NCBI GenBank assembly: GCA_963785755.1
Contig: CAWAXG010000073.1
Coordinates: 1-64,000 of the forward strand
From: JACCXG01 sp963785755
GTDB lineage: Bacteria > Acidobacteriota > Vicinamibacteria > Vicinamibacterales > 2-12-FULL-66-21
Direction: 5' to 3'
DNA: 64,000 bases
Below are positions 45,405-53,144 of this stretch, piece by piece (position 1 is the first letter of the stretch; each line of letters starts with the position of its first letter). A model generated the notes under the pieces. It saw nothing but the letters and a program-made list of their open reading frames with translations, did not search any database and had not been told where the DNA came from. The position numbers and the translations under genes are program-made.

Positions 45405-47433
45405 CGCCGGATCGAACGTCATCCGCGATCTCCGGCTGGTGGGACGCCGGCTGCTCGTTCGCGATCTGCTGCTCGGTATTACCAGCGCAGCGATTGCGTG
45501 CGCCGCGATTGTCGTTGCCTTTCTCGTCACCCGAACTGCCGCGCCGCGAGCTCTTCTGATCTTCGCCGCGCTGAGTGTCCCAACGTTCGTCGTGGTCATG
45601 AGGCGCCGATCCCGGACCCTGCGAGATGCCGCGCTGTCTGTGGAACGCGCGGCGCCATCGTGTCGGAACGTCGTGATCACCGCGGTGGAGCTGCTGAACC
45701 ATCCAGAGCGCGCCGTTGATTGGGTTCGCGGCCGCGTCTTTGCGGATGCGGCGCGGCAGCTGGCCGCGATCCGGACGAACTCGGTCGTGCCGCTCGCGCG
45801 GCCGTTGGCCGGAGGCGTGGCGTCAGTTGCCGCGGCAGCCCTTCTGATCGCGATTCAGTCCACGGGGGTGGCATCGGTGGGGGTTCCTGGCAGCTCAGCT
45901 CTTCCACCGCCAGCCGGCGCGGGACTGACGATGCGAGTTCACCTGCAACCGCCGTCGTACACCGGACTGAGCGCGACCACGGTCAACGATCCGCAACGAT
46001 TGGACGTGCTGGAAGGGACGCGGGCGCGCTTCACGTTCGACGGTTCAATTACCGGCATGGGCGTACGATTCGGCGATCGCGCGATCGAGAGCCGGGAAGA
46101 GCAGGGGCGCCGCACAGCCGACGTCCTGCTCGTCGAGAGTGGCTACGTTGCGGTCGATGGCGGAGGACGGACGACGCTGATTCCCGTGACCGTGACGGCT
46201 GACCGGACTCCGGAGATTCGCATCGATCGTCCCGGTCGCGACCTGATTCTGCCCGACTCGACGGCGGCTATCGATGTCGTCGCCTCAGCATCCGATGATC
46301 TCGCGCTCGAGTCGATGTCGCTGCACTATACGAAGATCTCGGGATCGGGTGAGCAGTTCGAGTTCGTGGAAGGGGAACTGCCGATCGAGATCTCGCGGAA
46401 GACATCTCAGGCATGGCACGCGAGGGGAAGGATTTCGCTTCGAGCCTTGAACCTCGAGCCTGGGCATTCGATCGTCTATCGAGTCACAGCGCGCGACCGT
46501 CGCCCGGGCGGCGCCGGCACCGGGTCGTCGGAAACGTTCTTCATCGAAGTCGCCGGTCCCGGTCAGGTTGCGATCGAGGGGCTCGAGATGCCTCCGGAAC
46601 AGGATCGGTACGCGCTCAGCCAGCAGATGATCGTCCTGAGAATTCAGCGGCTGCGTGGCGGCGAGGCCAGGCTCACGCATCAGGCGCTGCTGGACGAGGC
46701 CGGTGCGATTGCAGCGGAGCAGCGGGCCGTTCGCGCGAATTTCGTGTTCCTGATGGGTGGACACGTCGAAGACGAGGAGGAGGAAGCGGAGCAGGAGCAC
46801 GAGATTCAGGAAGGCCGGCTGCAGAACACGGCGCGCCAGGAGATTTCGCGGGCGGTTAGACACATGAGCGCCACCGAGGAAGGACTCGTGGCGGCCAATA
46901 CCACAGTCTCGCTTGCGCAGGCCAGGCTCGCTGTGGAGGCGCTGCAACGTGCCTTCGGGCGCAACCGATACATCCTGCGAACTCTCGGCGTGCGCAGCCG
47001 CATCGATCCGTCTCGCCGCCTGAGCGGCGACCTCGGCGACGCGCAGGGGATGGATCGCGCGCTCACAGCGGCATCCGAATCTCCACGAGGACGTGCGGCA
47101 CGCACACTGCTCGCGGCTGTCGTGTCGGTCGCTCACACGATCGAGGCGAATCGGCGAGCTCCGGTGATCACGACCGGGCTCACACGGGCCGTGGAACAGG
47201 CGCTTGCCATCGATCCGGATGACGGGCAATGGCAGCGAATCGTGAGAGCGATGCTCGCGTTTCGCGATGCGGCGGCGCGAGGAGAAGATCCTCTCAGCGA
47301 CGAGCGCCATCGTGCCGCCATTCGCGGCCTGGCGAACGTCGCGCGCGACGAAACCTTACGCCCTTCAGCGGCAGCTATCCCGGCGACGGATCGCTTGCGC
47401 AGTTCATGGACCGAGGAGAGGTCCCGGCGATGA
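45394..47433 (+). CDS. Large membrane-anchored DUF4175-like protein
   Basis: A 679-residue protein with two N-terminal membrane segments (about 28-70), a third near 132-150, beta-rich extracytoplasmic domains (MRVHLQPPSYTGLSATTVND, VVASASDDLALESMSLHYTK), and a long helical C-terminus with an acidic patch (HVEDEEEEAEQEHEIQEG). The layout matches DUF4175-type proteins, which follow BatA genes in many Gram-negative genomes. Start GTG at 45394. Its stop overlaps the next start as ATGA. Confidence 0.72.
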   Translation: MQPDAGSNVIRDLRLVGRRLLVRDLLLGITSAAIACAAIVVAFLVTRTAAPRALLIFAALSVPTFVVVMRRRSRTLRDAALSVERAAPSCRNVVITAVELLNHPERAVDWVRGRVFADAARQLAAIRTNSVVPLARPLAGGVASVAAAALLIAIQSTGVASVGVPGSSALPPPAGAGLTMRVHLQPPSYTGLSATTVNDPQRLDVLEGTRARFTFDGSITGMGVRFGDRAIESREEQGRRTADVLLVESGYVAVDGGGRTTLIPVTVTADRTPEIRIDRPGRDLILPDSTAAIDVVASASDDLALESMSLHYTKISGSGEQFEFVEGELPIEISRKTSQAWHARGRISLRALNLEPGHSIVYRVTARDRRPGGAGTGSSETFFIEVAGPGQVAIEGLEMPPEQDRYALSQQMIVLRIQRLRGGEARLTHQALLDEAGAIAAEQRAVRANFVFLMGGHVEDEEEEAEQEHEIQEGRLQNTARQEISRAVRHMSATEEGLVAANTTVSLAQARLAVEALQRAFGRNRYILRTLGVRSRIDPSRRLSGDLGDAQGMDRALTAASESPRGRAARTLLAAVVSVAHTIEANRRAPVITTGLTRAVEQALAIDPDDGQWQRIVRAMLAFRDAAARGEDPLSDERHRAAIRGLANVARDETLRPSAAAIPATDRLRSSWTEERSRR

Positions 47434-49130
47434 CGGCGTTCCTGAGGACTGTCGCGATCGCGATCGCGCTGGTGGCGTTCATCGATCCGGCGATCGCCGT
47501 CGAGCGAAGCATGCCGATTCGAGTCGCGCTGCATCTCGACGAGCACGATCCGGATGCCGTCGACGTCCGGTCGAGGCTGCAGACACTGCTCGGTGACGAC
47601 GTGAACGTCAACGGCGGTGATGAGGCGGCAGCCGTAATCGTCATTGGGCACTCGGCGGAACCCGAGGTATTCGGCGGTGCGGCGCCGGTCTCGACGGTTG
47701 CGCTGACGTCCGCACCGAATGTCTCGATTGTGGAGGCGCCGGCGTCGATAACGCTGCGATCGGGGCAGGCCGCAGACCTCCGTCTTCAGCTCGAGGGCCG
47801 CGGCGTCGCGGGCGCGGCCTCGACCGTAATCCTCGAGGAACGAGGCGTCGAGCTCGCGCGCACCGAACACCGTTGGAACGCTGACGGCCGCGTCACTGTT
47901 ACGCTGCCCCACGTAGCCATCGTCCGTGGCGTGAGCACGCTCACGGCACGGGTCGTGCCTCTGCCGGACGAGAAACGGACCTTCGACAATCGCGCAAGCG
48001 TGCGTGTGCTGGCTGACGACGGTGCGTCGCGAGTGGCGATCGTCGAGCCCCGGCCTTCCTGGCCTGCCAGTTTCGTCCGGCGTGCGTTGGAGACCGATCC
48101 GACGTTCGATCTCGCCTCGGTCGTGCGCGTGTCACGCGGCATCGTGTCGCGTGCCGGTTCGACACCGCAGGGCCTGACCGCCGATCAACTCGCCCGGTTC
48201 GACGTCGTCATCGTCGGTGCACCCGAAGAACTGCGATCCGCTGAGGTCCGGGCGCTGCGCGAGTTCGCAAGCGTGCGGGGTGGGACAGTAATCCTCCTGC
48301 CTGACAGACGTCCGTCGGGCGACTATGTCGAGCTGTTGCCCGGAACGTTCTCGGAACAACTGCTGGCCGAGCCTCGAGCGCTCGCTAACGGATTGCGGGG
48401 CAGCGAAGTCGTCACTCTGCGCGCGGTTGGTCTGTCTCCACTTGCCGCCCTCGATGGACGCGAGACCGTGATTGGATCGTGGCCCGTCGGCGACGGCCGA
48501 ATCCTGTTCTCTGGAGCGCTGGATTCCTGGCGTTTCCGCGGTGATGCGAACGGCGCGTTCGCGCGATTCTGGCGCGAAACGGTGGAGGCGGCCGCGCTCG
48601 CGGCGCCGCCACGCGTTCGCGTGACGCTCGAGCCGGCAGTGGTGCGGCCGCATCAACTCTCGCGGCTCACCGTCCGCCTGCGCCGGAGTGAGTTCGAGCA
48701 AACGCCGGGGGTGATTCATCTTCCTGCCGTCGCTGCTCGATTGATCGACCCCGGCGGAAGAGCCGGGATGATTCGGCTGTGGCCCGCTGCCGAACCTGGC
48801 GTGTTCGAGGCGGACGTTGCCGCTGTCGATGCCGGTCTGCACGATGTTCGCGTCAGGTCGGACCTCGGCGCAGCGGCGGACACGACGCTGGTCGTCGAGC
48901 CCGAAGCATCGCAGGCGGTTGCACCGGTCCTCGAATCCCTCGCGGCCTTGAGCGGGGGAGTTGCGGTCGCCGCCGACAACCTCGATCCGCTGATCGAGTA
49001 CCTTGGCTCGATCGAGAATGAACGGCGCAGAATCGTGACGCATCCGTTTCGATCGACATGGTGGATGGTCCCCTTCGCTGGCGTCCTTGGCGCGGAATGG
49101 ATGCTGCGCCGGCGTGCGGGGCTGCGGTAA
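47430..49130 (+). CDS. Exported glutamine-amidotransferase-fold / BatA-associated membrane protein
   Basis: A 566-residue protein: signal or TM at the N-terminus (FLRTVAIAIALVAFIDPAIA), two beta domains (IVEAPASITLRSGQAADLRL, VVPLPDEKRTFDNRASVRVL), then an alpha/beta region (RVAIVEPRPSWPASFVRRAL, FDVVIVGAPEELRSAEVRAL, GTVILLPDRRPSGDYVELLP) recalling class I GATase-like folds seen next to BatA genes, and a C-terminal TM (TWWMVPFAGVLGAEWML). I see no catalytic Cys. The ATG at 47430 overlaps the upstream stop and has GGAGAGG in range. Its role is unknown. Confidence 0.7.
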   Translation: MTAFLRTVAIAIALVAFIDPAIAVERSMPIRVALHLDEHDPDAVDVRSRLQTLLGDDVNVNGGDEAAAVIVIGHSAEPEVFGGAAPVSTVALTSAPNVSIVEAPASITLRSGQAADLRLQLEGRGVAGAASTVILEERGVELARTEHRWNADGRVTVTLPHVAIVRGVSTLTARVVPLPDEKRTFDNRASVRVLADDGASRVAIVEPRPSWPASFVRRALETDPTFDLASVVRVSRGIVSRAGSTPQGLTADQLARFDVVIVGAPEELRSAEVRALREFASVRGGTVILLPDRRPSGDYVELLPGTFSEQLLAEPRALANGLRGSEVVTLRAVGLSPLAALDGRETVIGSWPVGDGRILFSGALDSWRFRGDANGAFARFWRETVEAAALAAPPRVRVTLEPAVVRPHQLSRLTVRLRRSEFEQTPGVIHLPAVAARLIDPGGRAGMIRLWPAAEPGVFEADVAAVDAGLHDVRVRSDLGAAADTTLVVEPEASQAVAPVLESLAALSGGVAVAADNLDPLIEYLGSIENERRRIVTHPFRSTWWMVPFAGVLGAEWMLRRRAGLR

Positions 49131-49142
49131 CGAGGCTGCGTC

Positions 49143-50018
49143 GTGACGATCGACAGCTATCTGACCTATCTGCGGGATGTCCGGCGCATGTCGGCCAACA
49201 CCGTCGAAAGCTACGCGCGGGATCTCTCGGCGCTCGCGGCCTTCGCGGAGAAGCAGGGGCGGGATGTTCCAGCCCTCGACCGGCGCGATCTCGAGGCCTT
49301 TGTGCGCAGCCTGATGGCGAGCGGACTGTCGCCACGATCCACGGCTCGCGCAGTGGCCTGCATCCGTGGGTTCTACCGGTTCCTCGCGGTCGAGCAGAAT
49401 CGCGAGACGAGTGCGGCCGACGATCTCCGTGCGCCACGCGCCTGGGCCAGCCTTCCGAAGTTTCTGGATCTCGAGGAAGTCGACCGTCTGCTGGCGCAGC
49501 CTGACGTGTCCAACCCGCGCGGGCTGCGCGACAAGGCCCTGATCTCGGTGTTGTATGCCACGGGCCTCCGGGTGACGGAGCTCATCTCACTGAAGCTCAC
49601 CAATCTCCATCTGGAGGAGGGATACCTGGTCTGCCGCGGGAAAGGGGAGAAGGAGCGAATCGTCCCGATCGGTCACGAAGCGGTTGACTGGGTGCGGCGG
49701 TACCTCGCGGACGGGAGATCGCATCTGGTCAAGCGCGCGTCACCGTGGTTGTTCGTCAACGCGCGGGGCGGTCCACTGTCGCGAGTGGGCTTCTGGAAGC
49801 TGCTGAAGGAATACGGGCTGAAGGCCAACATCACGCACGACATCAGTCCGCACGTGCTGCGGCATTCGTTTGCCACGCATCTTCTCGATCGCGGCGCCGA
49901 CCTCCGCGCGATCCAGATGATGCTCGGTCATGCCGATCTGTCGACGACCCAGATCTACACGCATGTGCTCGAGGCGCGGTTGCGAACCGTCTACGACAAG
50001 TTCCATCCGCGGCGGTGA
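49143..50018 (+). CDS. xerD: Tyrosine recombinase XerD
   Basis: A 291-residue recombinase that resolves chromosome dimers at dif with a partner (XerC). All catalytic residues are present: R143 (ATGLRVTELISL), K167 (CRGKGEKER), H237 and R240 (HVLRHSFATHL), H263 (LGHADLSTT) and the nucleophile Y272 (QIYTHV). The N-terminal SAM-like domain shows YLTYLRDVRRMSANTVESYA. GTG start at 49143, twelve bases after the preceding gene. It could be XerC; the partner is not in the window. Confidence 0.93.
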   Translation: MTIDSYLTYLRDVRRMSANTVESYARDLSALAAFAEKQGRDVPALDRRDLEAFVRSLMASGLSPRSTARAVACIRGFYRFLAVEQNRETSAADDLRAPRAWASLPKFLDLEEVDRLLAQPDVSNPRGLRDKALISVLYATGLRVTELISLKLTNLHLEEGYLVCRGKGEKERIVPIGHEAVDWVRRYLADGRSHLVKRASPWLFVNARGGPLSRVGFWKLLKEYGLKANITHDISPHVLRHSFATHLLDRGADLRAIQMMLGHADLSTTQIYTHVLEARLRTVYDKFHPRR

Positions 50019-50078
50019 CCCGGATCCGTGGCCGTCAGCCAGGAGCGAATCGTCCAAATCCCCGGCCGGCGGCAATGT

Positions 50079-50107
50079 TTGCCGGTCTGGCGGGCAACCT
50101 GTAAAAT
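50079..50107 (+). promoter_or_regulatory. Promoter of metK
   Basis: TTGCCG (50079-50084), 17 bp, TAAAAT (50102-50107) with TG directly upstream of the -10. The leader to the ATG at 50195 is about 80 bases. I looked for a SAM riboswitch in this leader and saw none. The ribosome binding site GAGGAG lies before the start. Confidence 0.6.
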
Positions 50108-50194
50108 TGTTCGGATCTAACCGTCGCGGCGGCATCTGCGGCGCAAGGCACACACCCGCACGTTCCGGGACAACGAAACGAGGAGCTCGACGAC

Positions 50195-51346
50195 ATGAGC
50201 CGTAAGGGCCGTTATCTTTTCACGTCGGAGTCGGTCACCGAGGGCCACCCCGACAAGATCGCCGACCAGATTTCCGATTCGATTCTCGACGCCATTCTTG
50301 CTCAGGACCCGGTCGGCCGGGTCGCCTGCGAGACGCTCGTCACCACGGGCATGGCGATGATCGCCGGCGAAATCACCACGAGTTGCTACGTCGACTTCCC
50401 GCGCATCGTGCGCGACACCATCAGGGACGTCGGCTATACGCGTGCCAAGTACGGCTTCGACTCGGAAACCTGCGCCGTGCTCTCCTCGATTCACGAGCAG
50501 TCGCCGGACATCGCGATGGGCGTCGATCCAGGGGGCGCGGGAGACCAGGGGCTCATGTTCGGCTACGCGTGTCGGGAGACCGAAGAACTGATGCCGCTCC
50601 CCATCATGCTCGCGCACAAGCTCGTCAAGGGGCTTTCCTGCGCTCGACGTGATGGGGTGATGGATTACCTGCGCCCCGACGGCAAGTCGCAGGTCTCGGT
50701 CGAGTACGACAACGGCAAGCCTGTTCGCGTGGACACGGTCGTAGTCTCCACGCAGCACAGCGCCGAGGTCACGAACGAAACCCTCCGCGAAGACATCCTC
50801 GAGAAGATCATCAACCGCGTGATTCCTGCCGACATGGTCGACAAGGGCACGAAGTACCTGATCAACCCGACCGGGCGGTTCGTGGTTGGCGGTCCCCATG
50901 GAGACGCGGGAGTCACGGGCCGGAAAATCATCGTGGACACTTATGGTGGCGCGGCGCCCCACGGCGGCGGCGCGTTTTCGGGCAAAGACCCAACCAAGGT
51001 CGATCGCTCTGCCTGCTACATGGCTCGATACGTCGCGAAGAACGTGGTCGCCGCTGGACTCGCGGACCGCTGTCAGGTGCAGCTCGCGTACGCGATCGGG
51101 GTCGCCGAGCCGGTGTCTGTCTACGTCGACACGTTCGGTACGGGCAAAGTGGATGACGAAAAGATCAGCGAGCTCGTGAGGGGGCATTTCAAGCTCACGC
51201 CGCGCGGGATCATCGAAACCCTCGATCTGCGCCGGCCGATCTACAAGAAGACCGCTGCCTTCGGCCACTTCGGCCGAACGGAACCCGAGTTCACGTGGGA
51301 GCGGACCGACAAGGCGACCGGTCTCAAAGCGGACGCTGGCGTCTGA
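50195..51346 (+). CDS. metK: S-adenosylmethionine synthetase
   Basis: Makes SAM from methionine and ATP. The 383-residue protein shows the family motifs in order: FTSESVTEGHPDKIADQISD (ATP binding), SPDIAMGVDPGGAGDQGLMF, then FGYACRETEELMPLPIMLAH, and the P-loop GGGAFSGKDPTKVDRSACYM. Length is standard. It has its own promoter. Confidence 0.97.
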   Translation: MSRKGRYLFTSESVTEGHPDKIADQISDSILDAILAQDPVGRVACETLVTTGMAMIAGEITTSCYVDFPRIVRDTIRDVGYTRAKYGFDSETCAVLSSIHEQSPDIAMGVDPGGAGDQGLMFGYACRETEELMPLPIMLAHKLVKGLSCARRDGVMDYLRPDGKSQVSVEYDNGKPVRVDTVVVSTQHSAEVTNETLREDILEKIINRVIPADMVDKGTKYLINPTGRFVVGGPHGDAGVTGRKIIVDTYGGAAPHGGGAFSGKDPTKVDRSACYMARYVAKNVVAAGLADRCQVQLAYAIGVAEPVSVYVDTFGTGKVDDEKISELVRGHFKLTPRGIIETLDLRRPIYKKTAAFGHFGRTEPEFTWERTDKATGLKADAGV

Positions 51347-51395
51347 GACCTGCACAAGAACGAATGAGCCGACAGCCGTTCGACCGGTATCGGCG

Positions 51396-53093
51396 GTGAG
51401 TGTTCGCATTAAGAAACTGACGCTGATGATGACGGCGGCCCTGATGGCCGCCGTCATTGTTTTTGCCACCGGTCCCCGTGCGCCTCTGAGGACGGCTCCT
51501 GCTCCGGCTCGATCCGATGCGCCCACTGTGCGAGGCGCGTTCCACATCCACACGACACGGTCGGACGGCGCGCTGGGGAAGAGGGAAGTCGCCGCCGCCG
51601 CGGCTCGGGTGGGATTGCAGTTCGCAGTGTTCACCGACCACGGCACCGGTCAGTCGCCTCCGGACCCGCCCGAGTACATCGATGGTGTGCTGTGCGTGGA
51701 CGGCGTTGAAATCAGCAGCAACGACGGGCACTACATCGCGATCGATATGCCGGCCGCGCCCTACCCGCTTGGCGGCGACGCCGACACGGTCGCGGAGGAC
51801 GTGGCGCGCCTCGGCGGATTCGGCGTGGCGGCGCATCCCGCCTCACCTCGCGCGGAGCTCGCCTGGTCGGACCTGGACGTGCCGATCGATGGATTCGAAT
51901 GGCTCAATGCCGATAGCGAATGGCGCGACGAGGGACGCTTGCGCCTCGCGCGCGGACTCCTCGACTACGTGTGGAGGCCGGCCGGTGCGCTGGCCGCGCT
52001 GATGGATCGGCCGGTCGAGGCGCTCCGAGGCTGGGACGAGCTGACCGGCACCAGACCCGTAGTCGGCCTGGCGGGGCATGACGCACATGGTGGCCTCGGC
52101 GCGGAGACCGGTGGTCAGAGCGGACGGAGAATCCACCTGCCATCGTACGAAGCGAGTTTCCGGACATTCTCAGTCCATGCTGCGCTGAGTCGCCCCTTCA
52201 CCCGCGACGCCGCAACGGATGCGCGGCTGCTGCTCGACGCAGTCCGAGCTGGCTCGGTGTTCACCGTCATTGATGCGATCGCCACACCCGCATCGTTGGA
52301 CTTCCGAGCGACTCTTGGGAACTCGACCGTCATAATGGGCGGCCGTCTGCCGGGCGGACAAGGGCCGGCTCGGTTCGTCGTCCGGGCCACCGTTCCACCG
52401 GGTGCAACGACCATTCTCAAGCGCAACGGATCCGTCGTTCTCGAGACCAGCGGGGGAGCTTTCGAAAGAGAAGAGATGACGCCTGGGGTCTATCGAGTCG
52501 AAATCGAAGTGCCGGGCGCACCGGGGACGCCGCCGGTTCCATGGTTGGTCAGCAACCCGATCTATTGGCAATCCGCTGATGCGGTGAAGGCCTCCAGCTC
52601 GTCTCCGGATCAGCTCCGTCTGAAACTGCCGCTGACCCAGGCGTCATGGCACGTTGAATCCGATCCCGGATCGACGGGCAGCATCACTTCGGACGGGACC
52701 TCTGTCACGCTCTCGTATCGCCTCAAGGACCTGCCGCGCGCGAGCCAGTTCGTGGCGTTCGCCGTTGACCTTCACGAGGTGCCGCCGGATGTGAACACGA
52801 TTGCGCTCCGAGGCCGCGCCGCCGAACCCATGCGGATGTCGGCGCAGCTGAGATTCGGGCAGGACCAGGAGCAGCGCTGGACGCGGTCGGTCTACCTCGA
52901 TTCGACGGAGCGTGACGCCCGCATTCCGCTGACGAAGCTCCGCCACGCCGCGGAAAGCCGGACCGCGCCTCCTCCCGCACGGCCGCCCGTCTCTCGTGCC
53001 ACATCACTCCTCTTCGTCGTCGACCTTACAAACGGAGTGCCCGGTGCGCAGGGGAGCCTCACGCTTCGGGACGTCGGGCTTGGGGTGCAGTAA
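51396..53093 (+). CDS. Exported PHP-domain (metal-dependent phosphoesterase-like) protein
   Basis: A 565-residue protein. The basic start VRIKK plus a hydrophobic helix (LTLMMTAALMAAVIVFATG) is a signal or anchor. The PHP domain follows: GAFHIHTTRSDGALGKREVA, FAVFTDHGTGQ, VDGVEISSNDGHYIAI, GFGVAAHPASP and VGLAGHDAHGG, with most metal-binding His/Asp residues of the family. The last 260 residues form beta domains without a recognised name. The GTG at 51396 starts before a strong terminator-like hairpin that overlaps the signal-peptide codons (51429-51465). A later start would lose the signal peptide. Confidence 0.8.
   Translation: MSVRIKKLTLMMTAALMAAVIVFATGPRAPLRTAPAPARSDAPTVRGAFHIHTTRSDGALGKREVAAAAARVGLQFAVFTDHGTGQSPPDPPEYIDGVLCVDGVEISSNDGHYIAIDMPAAPYPLGGDADTVAEDVARLGGFGVAAHPASPRAELAWSDLDVPIDGFEWLNADSEWRDEGRLRLARGLLDYVWRPAGALAALMDRPVEALRGWDELTGTRPVVGLAGHDAHGGLGAETGGQSGRRIHLPSYEASFRTFSVHAALSRPFTRDAATDARLLLDAVRAGSVFTVIDAIATPASLDFRATLGNSTVIMGGRLPGGQGPARFVVRATVPPGATTILKRNGSVVLETSGGAFEREEMTPGVYRVEIEVPGAPGTPPVPWLVSNPIYWQSADAVKASSSSPDQLRLKLPLTQASWHVESDPGSTGSITSDGTSVTLSYRLKDLPRASQFVAFAVDLHEVPPDVNTIALRGRAAEPMRMSAQLRFGQDQEQRWTRSVYLDSTERDARIPLTKLRHAAESRTAPPPARPPVSRATSLLFVVDLTNGVPGAQGSLTLRDVGLGVQ
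51429..51465 (+). terminator. Terminator-like hairpin after metK, inside the PHP gene's signal-peptide region
   Basis: ATGACGGCGGCC (51429-51440), loop CTGAT, GGCCGCCGTCAT (51446-51457), then TTGTTTTTG. A perfect 12-bp GC-rich stem with a T-tract is a textbook Rho-independent terminator. It lies 83 bases after the metK stop but also encodes MTAALMAAVIVFA of the downstream protein. Confidence 0.75.
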
Positions 53094-53103
53094 GAGGAAC
53101 GGG

Positions 53104-53119
53104 AGTGCGGCGGCGCACT
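53104..53119. terminator. Small hairpin between convergent PHP and lptFG genes
   Basis: AGTGCG (53104-53109), GCGG, CGCACT (53114-53119) form a perfect short stem. No T-tract follows on either strand, so the terminator role is weak. Confidence 0.3.
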
Positions 53120-53144
53120 GATGGTCGGGGCTTCAAGCTCGACG

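Noticed and set aside
50019..50194. SAM riboswitch in the metK leader
   Set aside because: No SAM-I-like conserved bases or terminator/antiterminator pair could be seen; the region holds an ordinary promoter and ribosome binding site.
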